A DNA stretch of 64,000 nucleotides from Gammaproteobacteria bacterium (lineage in GTDB: Bacteria > Pseudomonadota > Gammaproteobacteria > SZUA-229), in NCBI GenBank assembly GCA_026195255.1, contig JAPHSS010000015.1:62001-126000 (forward strand), read 5' to 3'. Below are positions 17,906-25,956 of this stretch, piece by piece; position 1 is the first letter of the stretch, and the number at the start of each line of letters is the position of its first letter. The notes beneath the pieces are model-generated. The model saw only the letters and a program-made list of their open reading frames with translations, made no database searches and had not been told where the DNA came from. Both the position numbers and the translations under genes were made by a program.

Positions 17906-19207
17906 ATGTCTATTTATACAGCTCAAAATCAGAACCTGGCAGGAAAAGATGAAGCGCAGGTGTGGCACGAACATCAGAACGAAGAATTAACTTCGGTCGC
18001 GTTACCCGGAAGTGATATTAAACAGATAATGACTGCGGGTGACAGGCTTGTGCGAACCGTACCCTATGAAGGTATTCAGCAATCGTCGGTGATAGTTTCG
18101 GATCACCTTGAATCAATTACTGAATTGGCTGCACGCGGAATTCCGCTGGAATCAAACAGGCCGGGTGGATATGTTGAAGTGCTGGAAGAAATGACAGATG
18201 GGCAAATCCAGCCATTTGGCCGGCGAGTTACCGACTCGGCGGGCCGGCTTTTGTCGGGGCAAAAACTTTTGCGACCTGGCGAGCTGTTTATGCCACATAG
18301 ACAACAGGAAGAATTTGCGCCGAAACAATATATACAAGAACAATATGCCCAAGAAGAGTATAGACAGGAAGAATATACACAGAATAAACAATTAGATGAA
18401 AATGTAAACTTATACGATGAAGGTCTTTACGAAGATGATCTGCAAACAGAAAGCCAGATTTATGATAATCAGTTAACCATCAGGGAGCCTGCAGAACTTA
18501 GTACCAACCAGATTAACTGGTGTACTATGCGGCAAACGATTGCGGCAACTGCGCGCGCGGAAGAAGTGCGCTGGACAGCAGCCAATGGTAATAAATATCA
18601 GGAAAGTAATCACCCGAATCGAAACCAGATACTTACATCTTACTGGTTAACGGTGCCAGGTTTTACTAACCAGGCAGCCGCTGCGGCACGAGCGACACAA
18701 TCAATTAATAATCAGGTTGCATGGAGTGCAGCATTTGTCTGTTATGTCATGCACATGGCGGGAATCAGACAGGTTAATGGTTTCGAGTTTAGCCAGCGTC
18801 ATATCACCTATATTGTTGGTGCACTAAGAAATCGTGAAAGAAGTTCGCAAAGCAGACCATTCTGGTTAGTTGACGATGTAGAGTTAGTAAACGAAGCAAC
18901 ACCACAGCCTGGCGATATAATGTGTTTTAATCGTTCGGTTAATGGTCGTATGACGACGCATAATTACAGTAGTTTACGCAGAAGTTACTGGAGCAATGGC
19001 CGACAGAATGTAAATCCAACTGGAAGTTCACATACGAGTATTGTGGTCGGCACTACTGTGCATAATGGTCAACGATTTCTTGAAACTATTGGCGGTAATG
19101 AAAATCATTCGGTACGTATCAGGCGCATTCCAATCGATCAGTATGGCGGGATTCCTAACCCGGCCGCGCAAAATATTTTTGGTATGATTAAAATTACCCG
19201 GTGTTAA
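17906..19207 (+). CDS. DUF2272-domain protein, putative peptidoglycan hydrolase (accessory gene F)
   Basis: 433 residues. Residues 1-130 are a mixed domain (RRVTDSAGRLLSGQKLLRPG). Residues 141-159 carry Tyr every fifth residue (Y142, Y147, Y152, Y157) in a Gln/Glu background, continuing into acidic low complexity to 190. Residues about 205-433 match DUF2272: VAWSAAFVCYVMHMAGI, then FSQRHITYIV, PQPGDIMCFNR, SSHTSIVVG with His376, and IGGNENHSVRIRR. The domain resembles CHAP/NlpC-P60 papain-like cell-wall hydrolases; the CHAP nucleophile position appears to be Ser274, with a Cys at 279. No signal peptide. It starts 4 bases after the peptidase gene. Activity is inferred from fold only. Confidence 0.8.
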   Translation: MSIYTAQNQNLAGKDEAQVWHEHQNEELTSVALPGSDIKQIMTAGDRLVRTVPYEGIQQSSVIVSDHLESITELAARGIPLESNRPGGYVEVLEEMTDGQIQPFGRRVTDSAGRLLSGQKLLRPGELFMPHRQQEEFAPKQYIQEQYAQEEYRQEEYTQNKQLDENVNLYDEGLYEDDLQTESQIYDNQLTIREPAELSTNQINWCTMRQTIAATARAEEVRWTAANGNKYQESNHPNRNQILTSYWLTVPGFTNQAAAAARATQSINNQVAWSAAFVCYVMHMAGIRQVNGFEFSQRHITYIVGALRNRERSSQSRPFWLVDDVELVNEATPQPGDIMCFNRSVNGRMTTHNYSSLRRSYWSNGRQNVNPTGSSHTSIVVGTTVHNGQRFLETIGGNENHSVRIRRIPIDQYGGIPNPAAQNIFGMIKITRC

Positions 19208-19211
19208 TAAA

Positions 19212-21128
19212 ATGTCAGGCGCTAACCAGTTAAGTTCAGCTGATTTTAATGATTTTGAAAATGCAAACTGGGAGCAGGATGCGTTATTTGCAGAAAACTG
19301 GGATACCGCAGATGCTGCAAATAACGTACTACTGTATCCGCACGTTGCACCAGGTAATGTTCGGCATGATGTACTGGCTGCTTTACGCGGTGGCCTGGTA
19401 ACAGATGCATCACTACGTGCACGCGTGTCGGTGATACTGGGGCCGGGTTCGACCTTGCTTGGTATAGCAGGGCGATTACACCCACTGTATGTTGCAGCGG
19501 CAACAGCTAGCCATGCCGCACCGACAATTAATCAGCTTGCCCAGGCGATACTTGTTTATAGTCGTTATTATATTCCCGTGCCTTCAATGCGTAATTATGC
19601 AGATGGTTTACGAATTCCATTACCCATTGAAATTGATCGTGCAAATGGCGACTGGATATTGAATAGTAATCTCGTTCGTACCTGGAGTAGAAGTTTTCAG
19701 GCGGCCTGGCATCCATTACCTGGGCAACGTCCAGCCAGGTTACAACAACCAGATCCGGTTGCATTACAGGCACAGGTTCAGACATTTCTGCGAGCACAGC
19801 CAACTGCTTTGGCACGCGGCATTCATTTCAATGCACGGGTATTGAGTAATCCATTTGAAGCTGTTTTTTTTGTATTTGAAACATTACGACACTTACCTGT
19901 AGCAGAGGTCTTTGCTCTCACCCTGGCGTTTCTTGATCAATCAGTAAATCACCAGATGAAACTACTGGCATCACTGACAGCAGGTAATGCCATATTACGT
20001 CAGTTATTAAGTGTTCTGCATAATCCGCCGGCTGCGTTAACGGCCAGGCAAACGGCCAGTCGCAATAGGGGTGAACGAATGTTGCAGGGCGCATTACAAC
20101 CTGCAGGTATACGTAGCGTACCAAGAGAATTACCAGAAACGCCGCAGCAACTTGCCAATCGTCCGGGTAATTTGGGTTGGCAGCGTATTGAACCAACTGA
20201 TCCTGTTGTTGGTCGACACCGTATGGTACTCGGGCGTGATGTTCTGGCGGGGGCTGTTCTGAATTTTAATTCTGGTGGCAATACATACCGAGGTCCCGCT
20301 TATGGTGGACGCATACCACCGGCTGCATTTATAAGAACCCATGCCAATTTATTAAACCCAGCAGCTGATGCCCGAATTGCTGCGCGTCTGCAAATTGTTC
20401 AGGCGATAGTTGTAAATGAAGGTTTTCTGGATGCGGTGCGTTTACGTGACAGAGCCATACTGTCATTAGGCATTCAACAATCATCCGCGCATGTGGATAT
20501 AGAATTGCCCGCATTGCTGGCTCGTTATAAAAATATGGCGCCTGATGAATTTAGACTGTTCTTTGAAATTTATAATCTTGATCTCAGAGCAAATGGAAAT
20601 GATGGTCATGGTAATCCACGATTCAGGTTGCAACGTATCCAGCCCAATGGCGCGCGTGTAGATTTAACCACCTGGGCTGCCAGACGTAATTTTTTTGGAG
20701 GTAGAACAGTCGGTACCACTACTACGTTTACAACAGACTGGGCGGCAAGGTGTCGCGAGCCAGCCATTGCATCACTTAAGTATCGTGCAGCACAGGTGCT
20801 GGAAGCGGCATCACGACTCGATCGAATTTTACGTGAAGTGGGTAATATTACCGTTGCTGGTGCGCCGATGGCTCTGAGTACTTTAATAACGTCGCAACAG
20901 GGAGTTGCATTAATACTTGATGCACATATTAATCAGCCCGGGCGCGTGCCGGCAGATCTACAGGCCGCTGCAAATGCAGCGGGTGCGCAACCAGATGCCA
21001 ATGCACTGGATCAGGAAATCACGCGTCAATATGCCCTGATCAGACATACACATAATACACCGGCCAGAAATGCCAATATAAATGCTCTGGGCCTCGATGT
21101 TAATCATGGAACGTTTGCAGGCTGGTAA
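19212..21128 (+). CDS. 638-residue protein of unknown function, last gene of the accessory set (G)
   Basis: The start lies 5 bases after the previous stop with no separate ribosome-binding site, implying coupled translation. Residues 1-35 are acidic with aromatic residues (FNDFENANWEQDALFAENWD), a possible docking tail like those of its neighbours. Residues 50-290 are Ala/Leu-rich helices (DVLAALRGGLVTDASLRARV, EAVFFVFETLRHLPVAEVFA). Residues 330-480 are mixed, and 500-638 helical. Arg and Pro are abundant. There is no signal peptide, clear membrane span or recognisable catalytic motif. I do not recognise a family. Given its size and place it may be the main specific component of the locus. 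Confidence 0.75.
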   Translation: MSGANQLSSADFNDFENANWEQDALFAENWDTADAANNVLLYPHVAPGNVRHDVLAALRGGLVTDASLRARVSVILGPGSTLLGIAGRLHPLYVAAATASHAAPTINQLAQAILVYSRYYIPVPSMRNYADGLRIPLPIEIDRANGDWILNSNLVRTWSRSFQAAWHPLPGQRPARLQQPDPVALQAQVQTFLRAQPTALARGIHFNARVLSNPFEAVFFVFETLRHLPVAEVFALTLAFLDQSVNHQMKLLASLTAGNAILRQLLSVLHNPPAALTARQTASRNRGERMLQGALQPAGIRSVPRELPETPQQLANRPGNLGWQRIEPTDPVVGRHRMVLGRDVLAGAVLNFNSGGNTYRGPAYGGRIPPAAFIRTHANLLNPAADARIAARLQIVQAIVVNEGFLDAVRLRDRAILSLGIQQSSAHVDIELPALLARYKNMAPDEFRLFFEIYNLDLRANGNDGHGNPRFRLQRIQPNGARVDLTTWAARRNFFGGRTVGTTTTFTTDWAARCREPAIASLKYRAAQVLEAASRLDRILREVGNITVAGAPMALSTLITSQQGVALILDAHINQPGRVPADLQAAANAAGAQPDANALDQEITRQYALIRHTHNTPARNANINALGLDVNHGTFAGW

Positions 21129-21699
21129 ACATAACGGCTGTAAGTTTATCTTCGAATATTAATTATGATTTTTTTAAAATAATTACCAGGTGAGAAAATA
21201 TAATTTACTAACATTATACATCCCTCGGGATAAGCCGCGGATTACTGGCGCTCTGTCCGTTCCCTGATTTAAAACACCTGAAATTCAACTGGGTTGTTTA
21301 TCTCTGTGAGTCTGCTTATACCAGTAATAGTTGGGCAGAGTGGTTTAGCTTCTTACCCATCTGATCGAAATGACGACAGAGTTCAAAAAGCGAGCCACAT
21401 CCTGTGCTCGGCAAACTTATGCAGTTTCATTCCAGGTTTATCTTTAATTCTGTTCTTATAATTCTTTTATTTTTTTCACGCTTTCTCGTTCTCATGCTTG
21501 TGCGTGATAATGCATACGCTTCAGAAGTCGGGAGGATAAAACATAAACCAGAAAACTAAATACGGCAAAGGCAACCGAGTAATAAAACAAAATCCAGGTG
21601 TGTTATACCCGTCATTAAGTTTCAATAAGAGGCAGCAAACAACAAATTATTGCCCACAAGAAAATTTAATGACAATGAAAAAAGGTTAGAATCAACGTG
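21129..21699. other. Gap with degenerate repeat DNA
   Basis: About 570 bases with no supported gene. A fragment resembling the dispersed palindromic repeats lies at about 21220-21270 (TCCCTCGGGATAAGC, then CTGGCGCTCTGTCCG). The segment 21410-21484 is repeated upstream of fliQ. The right part adjoins transposase remnants. Confidence 0.55.
21410..21484. repeat. Left copy of a ~75-bp duplicated segment
   Basis: Aligns without gaps to 23544-23618 with about four of five bases equal (shared TTCATTCCAG, TTATCTTTAATT). The right copy ends at the sigma-54-type promoter of fliQ; this copy lacks a GG-N10-GC signal after it. Confidence 0.7.
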
Positions 21700-22045
21700 A
21701 CATAGAAACAGTTCTCTTGCATTTTAAATCCTCTATCGGCAAAACGCTGCTTGCGTAAACTGAGGTCTGTAACAAAAATAAAAGCAAGAGGTCGACAAAT
21801 TTTATTTGTAGTAGAGTCAAAAAGAAAACACACTTACACTGACTGGATGAAAGAGCGCCTGGATAATGACAAAGGAAAAGCCATATACAGCCAAATAATG
21901 CCATTTACGGATCTTTGTTTGCAAACTTATCGAATAAAAAAACTGTAAAAATTCAGCTTGCGTGGCAAATGAAAAATTACAATGCCAGTTAAAATATTTT
22001 GTTTAATTCATAACATAGAGAAGATTAAAAATTACGCACAAATAG
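21700..22045 (+). pseudogene. Decayed IS1182-like transposase, C-terminal part
   Basis: Frame pieces recall the C-terminal end of IS1182/IS5-like transposases. From about 21730 one frame reads NPLSAKRCLRKL, then VESKRKHTYTDWMKERLD and KGKAIYSQIM. After a frameshift near 21900 another frame reads SLFANLSNKK, then LAWQMKNYN, and after stops HNIEKIKNYA near 22020. The order matches the usual CLR...YTDWMK...GxxIYSxRM...VFGNI...WQxYCLVHNIEKI layout. Stops and frameshifts make it inactive. The N-terminal half was not found. It lies between the accessory operon and the MYG1 gene. Confidence 0.72.
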
Positions 22046-22395
22046 TCACTTAAGGTCTTGATAGAACAGGAGAATAAAGCAGTGAGCACGTCAAAACTAA
22101 TATTATTTCAAAAAAACAGCAATACCTTAAAAATATAAAGTATTTAGCATCTTATTCGCAAAATACTAATAATTTTAAAATAAATAATAAAATATGAGTT
22201 TGATGAATTTGACGGTATTTAAGAGGATTTCTGCAGAATTATTATGTTTAATATTTTAGTTATTAAAAAGCAGCTATTTTTGTTTGCTGTCTTCGTATAG
22301 AATTCGCCATAAAATTTATGCTTATTAAATCTTTTCAAATATTTAAAGTTTAATTAGCAACGCATTCATCTCTTTTGCAGGTTGACACAATACAC
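22046..22395. other. AT-rich gap, nothing identified
   Basis: About 350 very AT-rich bases between the transposase remnant and the MYG1 gene. No gene or clear hairpin was seen; the MYG1 promoter is probably in the last 100 bases. Confidence 0.5.
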
Positions 22396-23265
22396 ATGAC
22401 TAATAAAACGATAGTAACCCACAACGGTAACTTTCATGCAGATGATGTTTTCAGTATCGCTGCACTTAAGAGCATATTTCCTTCATTTACGCTTATTCGC
22501 ACACGTGATTTAGATATTATCGCAAGGGCTGATATTGTTATTGATGTGGGTGGTGAATATGATCCTGATACAGATCGTTTTGATCATCATCAACGTGGTG
22601 GGGCTGGTGAGCGGGAAAATGGGATTCCCTATTCCTCGTTTGGTCTGATTTGGCAGAAATATGGCCTGGAAATATGCCAGGGTAACCAGGAGCTGGCAAT
22701 TGCGGTTGATACTGGTCTGGTATCAAACATTGATGCCATCGATTGTGGCCATGTCGAGGGTGTTTCTAAAGGTATTAGCCTTAGCCAGACTATTTCAATG
22801 TTTAACCCGACCTGGCAAGAAGATAGTCACTTTGATAGCTGTTTTGATGAAGCAGTTGAATTTGCATCGCGGGTTTTATCTCGTTTCATCGCATCGGCTA
22901 AAGGCGGCGTTAGTGCGAAAGAAATTGTAGCTAAAGCTATTGAAAATGCAGAAGATCCAAGAGTGATTGTATTAGAAAAATATACGCCATGGAAAAGAAC
23001 GGTACACGCCCTGTCTGAAGATGCCTTATATATGATTTATCCATCTCAGACTGGTCAGTGGAGAATTCAAACAGTACCTGTTGAACCCGGTTCATTTGAA
23101 AACAGAAAATCGCTGCCTAAACAATGGGCTGGTTTGTCCGATGACGCGCTTAAAGAAGTGACCGGTATTGAAGACGCTATGTTTTGCCATAATGGTTTAT
23201 TTATTGCGGGTGCAGAATCATTTGAAAGCACTATGAAAATGGCATCCATAGCACTTAAAGAGTAA
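22396..23265 (+). CDS. MYG1 family (UPF0160) DHH-type predicted phosphoesterase/exonuclease
   Basis: 289 residues from ATG 22396; the frame extends 7 codons upstream to a TTG but homology starts at TNKTIVTHNGNFHADDVFSI. That His-x-Gly-x-Phe-His-x-Asp-Asp block and the later DRFDHHQRGGAGERENGIPY block are the metal-binding signatures of MYG1/UPF0160, related to the DHH phosphoesterases. The C-terminal WRIQTVP...SLPKQWAGLS and the ending CHNGLFIAGAES also fit. Eukaryotic MYG1 is a 3'-5' RNA exonuclease; the bacterial role is less clear. The gene stands alone between mobile-element remnants and a repeat. Confidence 0.87.
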   Translation: MTNKTIVTHNGNFHADDVFSIAALKSIFPSFTLIRTRDLDIIARADIVIDVGGEYDPDTDRFDHHQRGGAGERENGIPYSSFGLIWQKYGLEICQGNQELAIAVDTGLVSNIDAIDCGHVEGVSKGISLSQTISMFNPTWQEDSHFDSCFDEAVEFASRVLSRFIASAKGGVSAKEIVAKAIENAEDPRVIVLEKYTPWKRTVHALSEDALYMIYPSQTGQWRIQTVPVEPGSFENRKSLPKQWAGLSDDALKEVTGIEDAMFCHNGLFIAGAESFESTMKMASIALKE

Positions 23266-23360
23266 TTTAAAGAATTATCAAATATTTAACTATACAAGCC
23301 GTTCAAATCGCTGTGTACCTAAGGCGATTTATTTAATAGCCCAAACTAAAACTAGTTAAG

Positions 23361-23530
23361 GGGGCTGTCCTGAAAACCAGTTAATGAAAACCAAAGGGGG
23401 CGCGGGGCAGAGCAGTTCACCATCTTGCTTGTCTGATCTGAATGGCCATAGTCACGGAGCCTGTTTACAGGGTTTGTATCACTTCGCGATGATTTATCTG
23501 CGTGTGATCTCCACACGTTAGGACAGCTCC
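23361..23530. repeat. ~170-bp palindromic repeat with terminal inverted repeats
   Basis: Ends are GGGGCTGTCCT (23361-23371) and AGGACAGCTCC (23520-23530), complementary at 10 of 11 positions. It contains no reading frame and lies between MYG1 and the fliQ promoter. It resembles other palindromic elements in this window in size and style. Confidence 0.6.
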
Positions 23531-23543
23531 ATTGCCGGGTTTG

Positions 23544-23618
23544 GCAAGCTTATCCCGCTTCATTCCAGTCTTATCTTTAATTTTGTTTTAATAACTTCTT
23601 TATTCTTTTCAAGCTTGG
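23544..23618. repeat. Right copy of a ~75-bp duplicated segment
   Basis: About 80% identical to 21410-21484 by direct comparison. It abuts the sigma-54-type promoter of fliQ. Confidence 0.7.
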
Positions 23619-23631
23619 CACTCATCCTGCA
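23615..23631 (+). promoter_or_regulatory. Sigma-54-type promoter of fliQ
   Basis: TTGGCACTCATCCTGCA has GG and GC separated by exactly 10 bases, as required for RpoN, with a perfect TGGCAC -24 box and CTGCA for TTGCA at -12. The ATG of fliQ lies 50 bases downstream. FleQ-type activation is expected from the family context. Confidence 0.75.
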
Positions 23632-23680
23632 ATCAATCTCCTAACAGTTCTTTTTTGTCAAAAAAACGTCAGGAGTCGAT

Positions 23681-23950
23681 ATGACGCAGGATATGGTAAT
23701 GCAACTTGCAAGCCAGACCTTATGGGTAGCAATTAGCCTGGCAGCGCCTTTATTGCTATCGGCGTTAGCCGTTGGTTTATTGGTGGGTATGTTTCAGGCG
23801 GCGACCCAGATTAATGAAATGACACTCAGTTTTATACCTAAACTCGGTATTCTGGTTGTCGCACTACTGATTTTTGGTCCCTTTATGTTGAGCACCATTG
23901 TTGATTTTACACAGACCCTGATTCGTGAAATTCCCTCAAAACTGGGTTAG
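23681..23950 (+). CDS. fliQ: Flagellar export gate protein FliQ
   Basis: 89 residues, the normal length, with AGGAG 5 bases before ATG. Two hydrophobic helices (LWVAISLAAPLLLSALAVGL and LGILVVALLIFGPFMLSTIV) flank the conserved QAATQINEMTLSFIPK. FliQ forms, with FliP and FliR, the inner-membrane pore of the flagellar type III exporter. fliP, which normally precedes it, is absent; instead there is a repeat and a MYG1 gene. fliR starts 4 bases after its stop. Confidence 0.95.
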   Translation: MTQDMVMQLASQTLWVAISLAAPLLLSALAVGLLVGMFQAATQINEMTLSFIPKLGILVVALLIFGPFMLSTIVDFTQTLIREIPSKLG

Positions 23951-23953
23951 TGA

Positions 23954-24733
23954 ATGTTAGCGATAAGCACTGAACAAATTGCAATCTGGCTGGGAAGTTT
24001 TTTCTGGCCTTTTGTGCGTATTGGTTCAATGATGATGGCGGCACCTGTATTTGGCGCACGTATGTTACCGGTTCGAATTCGTTTGTTCATGGCCCTGTCG
24101 ATAAGTGTTTTAACCGTTCCCCTGTTGCCGCCTGTTCCTGCTGTAGACCCCATTTCATTGGCAGCGGCGGGTATTTTATTTCAACAGATATTAATAGGCA
24201 TTGCCACCGGGCTTATTATTCAAATGGTTTTCCAGTCACTGGTAATCGCAGGTGAAGCAATAGCAAACGGTATGGGGCTGGGTTTTGCGAGGATGGTTGA
24301 TCCTGCAAATGGTGTCCAGGTGCCGGTTATTTCTCAATTTTTTGTGGTTCTGGCCACCTTGCTCTTTGTTATTTTAAATGGTCATTTATTACTCATTCAA
24401 TTAATGGTGCGCAGTTTTGAAATACTGCCTATCGCTGAAACAGGTTTGTCTCTGCCAGCAATAAAAGCCGTGGTTAGCTGGGCAAGTCAGATGTTTGTGG
24501 GTGGCTTAATGATCGGGTTGCCCGCGGTCACAGCATTAATGGTGGTGAATATTGCAATGGGAGTCATTACCCGTGCAGCACCTCAGCTAAATATATTTGC
24601 GGTTGGTTTTCCTTTAATGATTTTATTAGGGTTTATATTCCTGGCAGCCACTTTACCTAGCGTTTTTTCTCTATTCACACAGTTGTTAATGGATGCATTT
24701 GAAGATATAGCTCAAATGATGGAGATGCGTTAA
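23954..24733 (+). CDS. fliR: Flagellar export gate protein FliR
   Basis: 259 residues with several membrane helices. Family landmarks are FVRIGSMMMAAPVFGARMLP near the N terminus, GEAIANGMGLGFARMVDPANG in the middle and APQLNIFAVGFPLMILLGF near the end. It forms part of the FliPQR export gate. The stop codon shares one base with the flhB start (TAATG), so the genes are translationally coupled. Confidence 0.95.
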   Translation: MLAISTEQIAIWLGSFFWPFVRIGSMMMAAPVFGARMLPVRIRLFMALSISVLTVPLLPPVPAVDPISLAAAGILFQQILIGIATGLIIQMVFQSLVIAGEAIANGMGLGFARMVDPANGVQVPVISQFFVVLATLLFVILNGHLLLIQLMVRSFEILPIAETGLSLPAIKAVVSWASQMFVGGLMIGLPAVTALMVVNIAMGVITRAAPQLNIFAVGFPLMILLGFIFLAATLPSVFSLFTQLLMDAFEDIAQMMEMR

Positions 24734-25896
24734 TGGCTGAATCAGAAACAGGGCAGGAACGCTCCGAAGAACCCACCGCCAAAAAACTTGAAGACGCCCG
24801 AAAAAAAGGTCAGATAGCCCGTTCTCGAGATTTTAATACCATGGTCATCATTGCCCTGTCGGCTACGGCTTTTATTATGATGGGACACATAATGGTGGCG
24901 GATCTGGGTGAGCTGATGAGCCACTTCTTTCAACCGTCTCGAGCCGATATATTTGATCCAATTGGCGTTGTTCGCTGGTTTTATGCAGCTGTGTTAGATG
25001 GGGTATGGTTATTGGTGCCATTTCTGGCTCTGAGTTTCGTAGCGGCATTGTTTGCGCCTATTACAATTGGTGGCTGGGCATTTAGCATGGAAACCATCAC
25101 TCCCAAGCTCAGTAAACTTAACCCGATTAAGGGTCTGAAAAAGGTCTTTTCTGCTAAGGGGTTAATGGAATTAGTTAAAGCCATGGCAAAGTTTTTTCTG
25201 GTTGCTGCGGTCGCGTTAGTGGTGATCTGGACCAATATGGATGCTTATTTACAGTTAGGCCATATGCCAATGAAAGCGGCACTGGTAAAAGCGGGTGAGC
25301 TACTCACCTGGGCGTTTTTACTGGTGACAATCGCGTTAATGATTATCTCGGCAATAGATGTTCCCTTTCAAATCTGGGATCACAAAAAACAGATGAAAAT
25401 GACCTTGCAGGAAGTTAAGGATGAAATGAAAGATACGGAAGGAAAACCCGAGGTTAAAGCCAGGATTCGTCAGACTCAACGTGAAATGGCTGAAGCACGC
25501 ATGATGGATGCGGTACCCGATGCCGATGTGGTTATTACCAACCCAACGCATTTTGCTGTTGCCCTGAAATATGACCCTGAAAATATGCGAGCGCCCCTTG
25601 TGCTGGCCAGAGGAGCGGATTTGATGGCTCTAAATATTCGTCGTGTAGCCAGTGCAAATGAAATTTTATTATTAGAAACCCCACCATTGGCACGGGCCTT
25701 GTATCACTCTACAGAAATAGGCAAGGAAATACCCCATGGTCTTTATGTGGCGGTCGCTCAGGTACTGGCTTATGTATTCCAGTTACGTGAAGTACAAAAA
25801 AATGGCGGCGAAAAACCGACACGTCCTGAGCCAGAGATACCAGAAGCATTTGAAAAGTTTGTTCATATGCCGGGTGATGCACCAATAGAAGAGTAA
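24733..25896 (+). CDS. flhB: Flagellar export switch protein FlhB
   Basis: 387 residues. The N terminus has the typical SEEPTAKKLEDARKKGQIAR, followed by four membrane helices and a cytoplasmic domain with VKDEMKDTEGKPEVKARIR. The autocleavage site NPTH is present at residues 270-273 (DVVITNPTHFAVALKY). Cleavage switches export from hook to filament substrates. A 60-base gap containing a lone TAAGTCGTAAG precedes flhA. Confidence 0.96.
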   Translation: MAESETGQERSEEPTAKKLEDARKKGQIARSRDFNTMVIIALSATAFIMMGHIMVADLGELMSHFFQPSRADIFDPIGVVRWFYAAVLDGVWLLVPFLALSFVAALFAPITIGGWAFSMETITPKLSKLNPIKGLKKVFSAKGLMELVKAMAKFFLVAAVALVVIWTNMDAYLQLGHMPMKAALVKAGELLTWAFLLVTIALMIISAIDVPFQIWDHKKQMKMTLQEVKDEMKDTEGKPEVKARIRQTQREMAEARMMDAVPDADVVITNPTHFAVALKYDPENMRAPLVLARGADLMALNIRRVASANEILLLETPPLARALYHSTEIGKEIPHGLYVAVAQVLAYVFQLREVQKNGGEKPTRPEPEIPEAFEKFVHMPGDAPIEE

Positions 25897-25956
25897 AAAG
25901 TGACCTAAGTCGTAAGCCTTAGTGTCAATGTTAAAACTTAATTAAGAGTGAAAAAG

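Noticed and set aside
11314..21128. Prophage or contractile injection system
   Set aside because: No capsid, portal, terminase, tail-tube, sheath, baseplate or AAA ATPase gene was seen, and no integrase.
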